NCBI RefSeq assembly: GCF_947502995.1
Contig: NZ_CANNBW010000021.1
Location: 1 to 64,000 of the forward strand
Direction of reading: 5' to 3'
Source of the DNA: an uncultured Tenacibaculum sp.
GTDB taxonomy: Bacteria > Bacteroidota > Bacteroidia > Flavobacteriales > Flavobacteriaceae
Length of the DNA stretch: 64,000 nt
The notes under the pieces: generated by a model
Told to the model about the DNA's origin: nothing
The model's database searches: none
The model's input: the letters and a program-made list of their open reading frames with translations, nothing else
Program-made: the position numbers and the translations under genes
In this document: positions 19,101-23,610 of the stretch, piece by piece
Position numbering within the stretch: the stretch's first letter is position 1
Layout: each line of letters begins with the position of its first letter

Positions 19101-21593
19101 GGAGATGGAGTTACAAATGGACAAGAAATTATTGACGGTACAGATCCTACAGATCCATGTTCGTTTGATTTAAGTTCAGTTACTTTAACTCAAGGAGGAG
19201 ATTGGTTATCTGCTGATTGTGATGGCGATGGAGTTACAAACGGACAAGAAATTTCAGATGGAACCAATCCAAACGATCCGTGTTCTGTGAATTTAAGTTC
19301 AATTACTCTAGCTCAAACAGGAGATTGGTTACTAGCAGATTGTGACGGCGATGGAGTTACAAACGGACAAGAAATTTCAGATGGGACAGATCCAAATAAT
19401 CCTTGTTCTGTAAATTCGAGTTCAATTACTTTAACTCAAGGAGGAGATTGGTTATCTGCTGATTGTGATGGCGACGGAGTTATAAATGGAGATGAAATTT
19501 CAGATGGTACAAATCCAAATGATCCTTGTTCTGTAAATTCGAGTTCAATTACTTTATCTCAAACAGATGATTGGTTATTAGCAGATTGTGATGGAGATGG
19601 TGTTACAAATGGAGATGAAATTTCAGATGGAACAGATCCAAATAATCCTTGTTCTGTAAATTCGAGTTCAATTACGTTAGTTCAAACAGGTGATTGGTTA
19701 TTAGCCGATTGTGATGGAGATGGTGTTACAAATGGAGATGAAATTTCAGATGGAACAAATCCAAATGATCCTTGTTCTGTAAATCCGAGTTCAATTACGT
19801 TAGTTCAAACAGGTGATTGGTTATTAGCTGATTGTGATGGAGATGGAGTTACAAATGGAAATGAAATTATAGATGGTACAAATCCAAATGATCCTTGTTC
19901 ATCAAATTTAAGTTCAGTTACTTTAACTCAAACAGGTGATTGGTTATTAGCCGATTGTGATGGAGATGGAGTTACAAATGGAGATGAAGTTACAGATGGT
20001 ACAAATCCAAATGATCCTTGTTCTGTAAATTCGAGTTCAATTACTTTAACACAAACTGGAATTTGGTTATCTGCTGACTGTGATGGAGATGGAGTTACAA
20101 ATGGTCAGGAAATTACAGATGGTACAGACCCGAATGATCCTTGTTCTTTAAATACTACTTCTGTAATATTACCACAAGGAGGAGCTTGGTTATTAGCAGA
20201 CTGTGATGGAGACGGAGTTACCAATGGTCAAGAAATTACAGATGGTACAAATTCAAATGATCCATGTTCTTTTAATTCAACATCAATAACCTTAGCACAA
20301 GGAGGAATTTGGCTATCTGCCGATTGTGATGGCGATGGAGTTACTAATGGTCAAGAAATTACAGATGGAACAGATCCGAGTGATCCTTGTTCTTTCGTTA
20401 TTGGTTCAGTTACTTTAACTCAAGGAGGAGTTTGGTTATTAGCTGATTGTGATGGCGATGGAGTTACAAATGGTCAAGAAGTTTCAGATGGTACAGATTC
20501 AAATGATCCATGTTCTTTTGTTATAAGTTCTATTACTTTAACTCAAAGCGGAGCTTGGTTATTAGCTGATTGTGATGGAGACGGGGTTACAAATGGAGAT
20601 GAAGTTTCAGACGGTACAGATCCAAATGACCCATGTTCTGTAAATCAAAGTTCTATTACTTTAACTCAAAGCGGAGCTTGGCTATTAGCCGATTGTGATG
20701 GCGACGGGGTTACAAATGGAGATGAAGTTTCAGATGGTACAGATCCAAATGATCCTTGTTCTGTAAATCAAAGTTCTATTACTTTAACCCAAAGTGGAGC
20801 TTGGTTATTAGCAGATTGTGATGGAGATGGAGTTACAAATGGAGATGAAGTTTCAGATGGTACAGATCCGAATGATCCATGTTCGTCTAATTTAAGTTCT
20901 ATTACTTTAACCCAAAGTGGAGCTTGGTTATCTGCTGATTGTGATGGAGACGGAGTTACAAATGAAGATGAAGTTACAGATGGTACAGATCCGAATGATC
21001 CTTGTTCGTATGATGCTTCAAATCAAGATATTTTAATTGTTACTCCGAATTGGCTTGCTTTAGATTGTGATAACGATGGATTAACTAATGAAGATGAAAT
21101 TGATGCTAGTACAGATCCTTTAAATCCAGATTCTGATGGAGATGGGTTAACAGATGGAGAAGAAGTAACTGGAGTTGATGATCCGAATACACCTTTTGAT
21201 CCTACAAGTTTTACAGACGGACCAACTTCAAACCCTAATGATCCTTGTGATCCTATTGAAGGAGCTAATTGTGATAATGATGAATGTTTAAATCCATATA
21301 ACTTAATGTCTCCAGGAGACGGTAATACCAATAATAGTGTATTCTTTATTAAGTGTATTGATAATCCTGAGTATGCAAATAATACAGTTGAAATTTTTAA
21401 TAGATGGGGTAATACTGTTTTCAAAATAAAAGGATATAGTAATACAGATTCTTCTAGACGATTCGAAGGTATTTCAAACGGAAGAGCAACAATTACAGTA
21501 GATCAAAAGTTACCAGTAGGAACTTATTATTATGTGATAGATCCAGGAAATGGTGAAAAGCCAAGAACAGGATGGTTATACATAAATAGATAA
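4128..21593 (+). CDS. Giant multi-domain T9SS type B surface adhesin
   Basis: The start at 4128 puts a normal signal peptide first (MLKIVFQLLNKN, hydrophobic core, HIGYSQ). An in-frame ATG at 3969 would add 53 non-signal residues. Domains by nucleotide: IgGFc-binding-like head about 4296-5676; Ig-like segment to 5920; DUF11-like domain 5925-6285; Big_2-like domain about 6551-6795; NSPVCEG module 6796-7608; one PKD-like unit; 25 Ig-like repeats 7887-15086; second NSPVCEG module; six PKD-like units to about 17588; third NSPVCEG module; PKD-like unit; second Big_2-like domain to about 18930; 41-residue DCDGDGVTNG calcium-type repeats to 21062; type B sorting domain 21279-21593 (VEIFNRWGNTVF, LPVGTYYYVID). 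It is followed 14 bp later by its probable SprF partner. Export to the surface is inferred from the family; adhesion or gliding is a guess. Confidence 0.92.
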   Translation: MLKIVFQLLNKNTLLSIMFFIFLSSFHIGYSQLDSQHYLPPLKQTSGTNNNANHNSSAAIQQQSIYLSTPETTGFVVNVYRGTSATPWLTIPSLSKGSPFVIDNVNDSAGAFVDQVLANSNNNITLVNNGNTGVVLTTAGLRFEAPGGEKFYVNYRGRSSAQAGSLTCKGSKALGKEFRWGGIANRHSNANSSTSLGIMATAPNTTVTISGFNPDCAFRSGTDPDGITSDVIVIPNMQPGETYVLEAVRNQGGVNATINAANVDGWLGAKIESTEPIAIANGGLNFGISSTSQARDVGIDQPVPINVIGREYVFIRGAGDGNDGTEFPVIVATQDDTDVFVGNTLIGNIDDGEYLEIPGSNYSGNTPGSNMYVRTSKDAYAFQCLAGQTNRIQTVGMNFIAPVNCLLPNSLEEIPQIQDIANTNSNISALTIVASTLINDADIQIFQNNVQITTPTPTLVNDGTGSPQWKTFYVPGLSGEISVITPGPIAVGTFMALGSNAGLAGYFSGFDTVPVVEVEITGGGCHPGSNLQEVTGGFANYAWYKGFDEISGTLLASGPTLQTYDPTLNGVGNYFVRVTDFGGCEYNSAVVTFFSCDPELQVTKVDDVDPIDAGSNVTFTITAESFSVDPITNVVIEDVLPAELEFVSANPEPGTTFSSTGPLTWNIGGMDPGDKFELEIVARARDDASGTVTNTITYNYTEIAGEVNNLPDDLSESVTINPCNTASAPSSTPVLCVNTPLTNITHNTTIATGIGTPIGLPTGVTANWSGNVITISGTPTSSGVFNYDIPLTGGCNTVSATGTITVNALPIANAITGPTEVCVNSTVDLTEGTTGTITWNSSDTGVATVNASGIVTGLAAGTTDITYTVTDANGCTSLPSAAYSITVNPLPVLSTLTSNSPVCEGENAEFTITGTANAEVTYNINGNSNQTLLLNGSGSATLTETSVTSDVTINLVSIENSTTNCVVNLTNTTTVTVNPSPTLASVSDIIVCDDMSGTQSLNANDAITLNPNTNVVWYDAAIGGNIVASPIVNTTSPSTDPPTSFFAEITDTSTSCVNSVREEVKLQIVAPPFPDLVESACSNETLNIGLSFATTYTVSSDDSINVPPGADRTTSTVGNITDTYVNTTGVSVNITYAVTIADGSACNGETFNIVVTINPEPTNTIAPTDTVCSGITLNHDLSSDVNISGSSFTWTATDNPNVIGETVSGGSGNIINDTLVNISGSTQTVTYTIIPTSSSSCQGASFTYTVTLKPEISIISQPLASQTICVGATPTDLSVTVTGGIDGLTYQWQSSTTSGGTFADISGANSSIYTPVTTSSGTTYYRVIIGDASGICTDLTSNESEVITNADPTITSQPLASQTLCVGATPTDLSVTATGGVNGLTYQWQSSAISGGTFTDISGANSSTYTPVTTSSGTTYYRVIISDTGSGCNSVTSNESEVIINADPTITSQPLGSQILCVGATPTDLSVTANGGVDGLTYQWQSSAISGGTFTDISGANSSSYTPVTTSSGTIYYRVVISDTGSGCNSVTSNESEVIINADPTIASQPLASQILCVGATPTDLSVTANGGVDGLTYQWQISAISGGTFTDISGANSSSYTPVTTSSGTIYYRVVISDTGSGCNSVTSNESEVIINVDPTITSQPLASQTLCVGATPTDLSVTATGGVNGLTYQWQSSATSGGTFADISGANSSTYTPVTTSSGTTYYRVVISDTGSGCNSVTSNESEVIINVDPTITSQPLASQTICVGATPTDLSVTANGGVDGLTYQWQSSATSGGTFADISGANSSTYTPVTTSSGTTYYRVVISDTGSGCNSVTSNESEVIINADPTITSQPLASQTLCVGATPSDLSVTASGGVDGLTYQWQSSATSGGTFTDISGANSSTYTPVTSSSGTTYYRVVINDTGSGCNSATSNESEVIINADPTITSQPLVSQTICVGATPTDLSVTANGGVDGLTYQWQSSATSGGTFIDISGANSSSYTPVTTSSGTTYYRVVISDTGSGCNSVTSNESEVVINVDPTITSQPLASQTLCVGAALTDLSVTASGGVNGLTYQWQSSASSGGTFTDISGANSSTYTPVTSSSGTTYYRVVINDTGSGCNSATSNESEVIINADPTITSQPLASQTLCVGATPTDLSVTANGGVDGLTYQWQSSATSGGTFTDISGANSSTYTPVTTSSGTTYYRVVISDTGSGCNSVTSNESEVIINADPTITSQPLASQTICVGATPTDLSVTASGGVNGLIYQWQSSATSGGTFIDISGANSSTYTPVTTSSGTTYYRVILSDTGSGCNSVTSNESEVIINADPTITSQPLTSQTLCVGATPTDLSVTANGGVDGLTYQWQSSATSGGTFADISGANSSSYTPVTTSSGTTYYRVVISDTGSGCNSVTSNESEVIINADPTITSQPLTIQTLCVGATPTDLSVTANGGVNGLAYQWQSSATSGGTFADISGANSSTYTPVTTASGTTYYRVVISDTGSGCNSVTSNESEVIINADPTITSQPLTSQTLCVGATPTDVSITASGGVNGLTYQWQSSATSGGTFADISGANSSTYTPVTTASGTTYYRVIISDTGSGCNSVTSNESEVIINADPTITSQPLVSQTICVGATPTDLSIIASGGVDGLTYQWQSSATSGGTFADISGANSSTYTPVTSSSGTTYYRVVISDTGSGCNSVTSNESEVVINVDPTITSQPLSSQTLCVGATPTDLSVTANGGVDGLTYQWQSSATSGGTFADISGANSSTYTPVTSSSGTTYYRVVINDTGSGCNSATSNESEVIIKADPTITSQPLSSQTLCVGATPTDLSITATGGVDGLTYQWQSSATSGGTFTDISGANSSSYTPVTTSSGTTYYRVVISDTGSGCNSVTSNESEVIINADPTITSQPLASQTLCVGATPTDLSVTANGGVDGLTYQWQSSATSGGTFTDISGANSSTYTPVTTSSGTTYYRVVISDTGSGCNSVTSNESEVIINADPTITSQPLTSQTLCVGATPTDLSVTASGGVNGLTYQWQSSATSGGTFADISGANSSSYTPVTTSSGTTYYRVVINDTGSGCNSVTSNESEVIINADPTITSQPLASQTLCVGAAPTDLSVTASGGVNGLTYQWQSSATSGGTFADISGANSSSYTPVTTSSGTTYYRVVISDTGSGCNSITSNESEVIINADPTITSQPLSSQTLCVGATPTDLSVTATGGVDGLTYQWQISATSGGTFTDISGANSSSYTPVTTSSGTTYYRVVISDTGSGCNSITSNESEVIINADPTITSQPLASQTLCVGATPTDLSVTATGGVDGLTYQWQISATSGGTFTDISGANSSSYTPVTTSSGTTYYRVVISDTGSGCNSVTSNESEVIINADPTITSQPLVSQTICVGATPTDLSVTATGGVDGLTYQWQSSATSGGTFADISGANSSTYTPVTSSSGTTYYRVVISDTGSGCNSVTSNESEVIINADPTITSQPLASQTLCVGATPTDLSVTANGGVNGLTYQWQSSATSGGTFTDISGANSSSYTPVTTSSGTMYYRVVISDTGSGCNSVTSNESEVIINVDPTITGQPLASQTICVGATPTDLSVTANGGVNGLTYQWQSSATSRGTFTDISGANSSSYTPVTTASGTTYYRVVISDTGSGCNSVTSNESEVIINELPVFISLSNNSPICEGDTAEFTITGSANSILTYNLNGNGNQTVTLDSSGSTTISSFGATSDVTINLISLEFSSTSCSINLTNSETITVHPNPTLTTVSDIIECIESPIQTLNANDGITFGANISVVWYDAPTGGNIITNPTTNTENVPVSYYAELTDTTTSCVNPVREEVRLHIISPPFPNFVERVCSRENLNIAINSFTAIYTVSSSDPTNVPPASNRTIAAAANITDSYMNTTGTPVTITYTVTIDDGTACDGETFDVIVTVDPEPFNSSSPADIICSDTILNHDLTSDVNTSGNTFSWFAIDNPNVTGETISGGTASSITDMLVNTSGVVQTVEYTITPTSSEGCSGASYTYTVTVNPKPFVATLPTEISCSNLALNHNLTSDVNIAGTTFSWSAIDNPNITGETLSSSTDSSITDTLINISGTIQTVTYSIIPTSPLGCIGDLYTYTVTVNPEPFNAVLPVSVVCSKSTLNHDLSGDVNLSGVSFNWIASDNPNVTGETTTNSASGIISDTLINTSGSVQTVIYTITPTSTDGCLGTSFTYTVTVNPEPFNAIEPASIVCSNETLNHDLSGDVNLSGVSFNWVATNNPNVTGETVTNSNSASITDTLINTSGSVQTVIYTITPTSSSGCIGNSYTYTVTINPEPFNVSPSTDIICSDEVLNHDLNGDVNLSGATFSWIAADNGFVTGETTTVSNTATITDILTNTSGSVQTVVYTVTPTSGNGCVGQPFRYTVTVNPEPNNNTLPTDTICSSTMLNHNLSTDVNLSGTTFNWIASDNPNVTGETLTNTTTTSITDTLVNVSGSVQTVIYSITPISAIGCVGDTFTYTVTVNPEPVLTSLTTNSPVCEGDIAEFNISGSANSVLTYNVNGNANQTVTLDATGNTTISVSNTTSDTTVNLISLSYNSTTCTVNLTNSETVIVNPNPILTTVTDIIECVQSPVQTLNANNGITFGSNISVVWYDAPTGGNIVTNPITNTVNAPISFYAEITDTTSSCVNPVREEVRLHIVSPPFPNFIEQVCSKEELNIAINSFTATYTVVSSDPANVPAASNRTVPGATNITDTYINTTGSPVTITYTVTINDGTACDGETFDVIVTVNPEPFNAIAPTDIVCSGTALNHDLTSDVNLSGSTFTWFATDNPNVTGETLSGGASTSITDTLINTSGSDQTVIYTITPIGLNGCDGNSFTYTVTVRSRPEALPISGANEVCIGETINLTEGTTGASILWTSSDTSIATVDTNGVVTGITFGTVDISYIVTDANTCNSVNSPVFTITVGPAIDSDGDGLTDCEETTGIDDPTTVGVPSGTSDPTDPCSFSGTPVADINNTIWQMGDCDGDGVTNGQEIIDGTDPTDPCSFDLSSVTLTQGGDWLSADCDGDGVTNGQEISDGTNPNDPCSVNLSSITLAQTGDWLLADCDGDGVTNGQEISDGTDPNNPCSVNSSSITLTQGGDWLSADCDGDGVINGDEISDGTNPNDPCSVNSSSITLSQTDDWLLADCDGDGVTNGDEISDGTDPNNPCSVNSSSITLVQTGDWLLADCDGDGVTNGDEISDGTNPNDPCSVNPSSITLVQTGDWLLADCDGDGVTNGNEIIDGTNPNDPCSSNLSSVTLTQTGDWLLADCDGDGVTNGDEVTDGTNPNDPCSVNSSSITLTQTGIWLSADCDGDGVTNGQEITDGTDPNDPCSLNTTSVILPQGGAWLLADCDGDGVTNGQEITDGTNSNDPCSFNSTSITLAQGGIWLSADCDGDGVTNGQEITDGTDPSDPCSFVIGSVTLTQGGVWLLADCDGDGVTNGQEVSDGTDSNDPCSFVISSITLTQSGAWLLADCDGDGVTNGDEVSDGTDPNDPCSVNQSSITLTQSGAWLLADCDGDGVTNGDEVSDGTDPNDPCSVNQSSITLTQSGAWLLADCDGDGVTNGDEVSDGTDPNDPCSSNLSSITLTQSGAWLSADCDGDGVTNEDEVTDGTDPNDPCSYDASNQDILIVTPNWLALDCDNDGLTNEDEIDASTDPLNPDSDGDGLTDGEEVTGVDDPNTPFDPTSFTDGPTSNPNDPCDPIEGANCDNDECLNPYNLMSPGDGNTNNSVFFIKCIDNPEYANNTVEIFNRWGNTVFKIKGYSNTDSSRRFEGISNGRATITVDQKLPVGTYYYVIDPGNGEKPRTGWLYINR
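7887..15086 (+). repeat. 25 tandem 288-bp Ig-like repeats
   Basis: Twenty-five consecutive units of exactly 288 bp (96 codons) without any indel fill 7,200 bp. A typical unit starts (A/V)DPTITSQPL and contains LCVGATPTDLSV, GLTYQWQ, DISGANSS, YTPVTTSSGTTYYRV and DTGSGCNSVTSNES. Each unit has two cysteines, one in CVG and one in GCN. The first unit is the most diverged (starts PEISIISQPL). Neighbouring units often share private variants, for example units 3 and 4 (GTIYYR) and units 21 and 22 (QWQISATSGG), pointing to local duplication or gene conversion. Confidence 0.96.
15882..17588 (+). repeat. Six tandem PKD-like domain repeats of about 285 bp
   Basis: Six successive units begin with (V/I)(D/N)P(E/K)P and carry an (I/V/S)(I/V)?CS motif, LNH(D/N)L, a DVN strand, TGET and YTYTVTVNPEP-like ends. 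They are less alike than the 288-bp array and vary slightly in length. Isolated copies of the same domain occur before the 25-unit array (about 7606-7886) and after the third NSPVCEG module (about 18390-18675). Confidence 0.8.
19092..21062 (+). repeat. 16 tandem 123-bp calcium-type (TSP3-like) repeats
   Basis: Sixteen units start with the codons for DCDGDG at 19092 + 123k, up to 20937. The last is one codon longer. Each 41-residue unit has DCDGDGVTNG(Q/D)E, a DGT(D/N)PNDPCS stretch and a hydrophobic spacer ending in W and L(L/S)A. DxDxDG is the classic calcium-binding pattern of thrombospondin type 3 repeats. The two cysteines per unit (DCD and PCS) could form disulfides. Confidence 0.92.
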
Positions 21594-21607
21594 GTCTTAA
21601 AATAATA

Positions 21608-22558
21608 ATGTTGAAAATGAATAAAAGAATAATTTATAAATTAATATTAAGTTTAATATTTGTCTTCTTAATAAATAAAATAGAAGCACAACAAGATCCT
21701 CAGTATACCCAATATATGTATAACACGATGAGTGTTAATCCGGCTTACGCAGGATCTAATGATCATACAGTAATTACATTATTGGGAAGAACACAGTGGG
21801 TTGGTTTAGCAGGAGCACCAGATTCACAAACTTTAAGTTATGATACGCCTTTAGGATATAGTGGAGTAGGTTTAGGAGTCAATTTAACCAATGATCAAAT
21901 TGGTCCAGCTCAAGAGATTTATTTGGATGCAAATATTTCTTACACAGTTCGATTTAGTGAGAATAGTAACTTAGCATTTGGTTTAAAATTAGGAGGAAGG
22001 CATTTAGCGATAGATTGGAGTAAAGGAACGGCTTTACAACAAGAACGAATTTTCGATCAAAATGTAAGTGAGTTTTTACCAACGATAGGAGCAGGGATTT
22101 ATTTTTATAAATCGAATTGGTATGCAGGAATCTCTATTCCTAATATTTTAAGGACAAATCATTATGATGATACAATTGCTACGGTTTCCAATGGAAACGG
22201 AGATTTAGCAGAAGAGCGTTTACACTTCTTTGGTATTTTCGGATATGTTTTCGATTTGAGTGAGAATATAAAGTTTAAACCAGCAACTTTAGTAAAGGTT
22301 GTAAATGGAGCACCTTTATCGATAGATGTATCGGGTAATTTTTTATTCAATGAAAAATTCACAGCAGGATTAGCATGGAGATGGGACGATTCGATAAGTG
22401 CTTTAATAGGTTTACAAGCTACCGAGAATTTAAATATAGGATTCGCTTACGATTTAACAACATCAAACTACAGTAATTACAATTCTGGAACTTATGAATT
22501 AATGATACGTTGGGATATTGCAAGAGATCGAATTATGAAATCTCCTAGATTTTTCTAA
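21608..22558 (+). CDS. PorP/SprF family type IX secretion system membrane protein
   Basis: A 316-residue protein with a signal peptide ending near IEAQ, then QQDPQYTQYMYN, VNPAYAGS and GRTQWVGLAGAP, the diagnostic start of the PorP/SprF family. The C-terminus ends in RWDIARDR and KSPRFF, as in other members. It lies 14 bp downstream of the giant type B adhesin gene and is probably its dedicated export or anchoring partner. Two ATGs compete (21608 and 21617); the second gives a more usual signal peptide (MNKRIIYK). A bidirectional terminator follows. Confidence 0.94.
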   Translation: MLKMNKRIIYKLILSLIFVFLINKIEAQQDPQYTQYMYNTMSVNPAYAGSNDHTVITLLGRTQWVGLAGAPDSQTLSYDTPLGYSGVGLGVNLTNDQIGPAQEIYLDANISYTVRFSENSNLAFGLKLGGRHLAIDWSKGTALQQERIFDQNVSEFLPTIGAGIYFYKSNWYAGISIPNILRTNHYDDTIATVSNGNGDLAEERLHFFGIFGYVFDLSENIKFKPATLVKVVNGAPLSIDVSGNFLFNEKFTAGLAWRWDDSISALIGLQATENLNIGFAYDLTTSNYSNYNSGTYELMIRWDIARDRIMKSPRFF

Positions 22559-22593
22559 AGAAAGGTTTAAAGTAAGAATTACATATTAAAAAA

Positions 22594-22618
22594 GCATCGC
22601 CATTTGGCGATGCTTTTT
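22594..22618. terminator. Bidirectional rho-independent terminator
   Basis: A perfect 8-bp stem (GCATCGCC/GGCGATGC) with an ATTT loop is followed by five T on the plus strand and preceded by an A-run, so it can serve both the PorP/SprF gene and the converging minus-strand remnant. Confidence 0.85.
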
Positions 22619-22646
22619 GTATGAAAAAACTACGTAATTAAACAAC

Positions 22647-23610
22647 TTACTTTATAATCATTCGCTTGCTGTCTATTTTTATATTATTTACAATAAGTGT
22701 ATAATGATAAACTCCGATAGGTAATTTATCACTATTAATATTCAATTCACTCTCACCACGATCTTCTATGTTTATTTTAGAAATTACTTTACCAACAGCA
22801 TTTGTAAAAACCATAGAAGCACTATTAATATCGTGAGGTAAAGAGTACTTAATAGTTGAAGTACTACTAAAAGGATTTGGAATATTCTGATATAACTTAG
22901 CACTTTTTTGTTTTGTTTGCGTGTTACCACCAATAGTTAATGTAGCATCACAAGCACAACTTTCTATAGTTTCTATACGCGATAATACATCTGTCATTTG
23001 AGACTGTAATTTTGCAAGTTGTATTTGAGGTGTTGTTAACTCTGACTGTAAATCTGAAACGATAGGAGCTAAGTCTACAGATACAGAAGCACCATTTTCA
23101 ATTTCTATTGTTAAATCTGTACCTGATAATGTTGCAGCAGTTAGGTTTTGACTATCAGAATTTACATAAGCAGATAAATCTATTGAATTACCGTCTCGAA
23201 TACTTAAATTATTGTTTGTTAATTCTAAAGTTTGATTATCTGTTCCTGTTCCATCTTGTAGATTTGATAGATCTACAGTATTACCATTTTCTATACTTAA
23301 AGTAGTACCAGATACAGTTAATGTTTGAGAATCTGTAGCAGTTCAACTTTGTAAACTTGATAAATCAACACTATTTCCATTAGCAATGCTTAAAGTAGCA
23401 CCAGATAAAGTTAAGGTTTGATTATCAGTTCCAGTTCCATCTTGTAAGCTAGACAGATCGATTGTATTTCCGTTAACAATACTTAGGTTCGTTCCCGATA
23501 AAGCAATTGTTTGCGCATCTGTGTTATCTAAGTACTTAGCTAAATCAACTGAAGTAGCATCATTAGATAAAGCTAATGTATTGTCTGTTAAAGTCAAATT
23601 AAACATATCT
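22647..23610 (-). pseudogene. 5'-truncated T9SS type A cargo (beta-repeat protein) with in-frame stop
   Basis: Read leftwards, one continuous frame from about 23610 to 22647 encodes roughly 31-residue repeats (for example DNQTLTLSGATLSIANG, VDLSSLQDGTGT), a short coiled-coil-like stretch (MTDVLSRIETIES) and a type A sorting domain (LYQNIPNPFSSTSTIKY, LPIGVYHYTLIV). An in-frame TGA at 23343-23345 replaces the conserved glycine codon of LQDGT, consistent with one GGA to TGA change. No start or signal peptide is present. Repeat homology ends near 23610, exactly where GT117 homology begins on the other strand. It is probably non-functional, although the 3' part after an internal ATG (22997) stays open. 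Confidence 0.75.

Noticed and set aside
23343-23345. TGA as a selenocysteine codon
   Set aside because: It sits in a structural repeat at a glycine position, in a gene without a 5' end, and no SECIS-like hairpin is evident.
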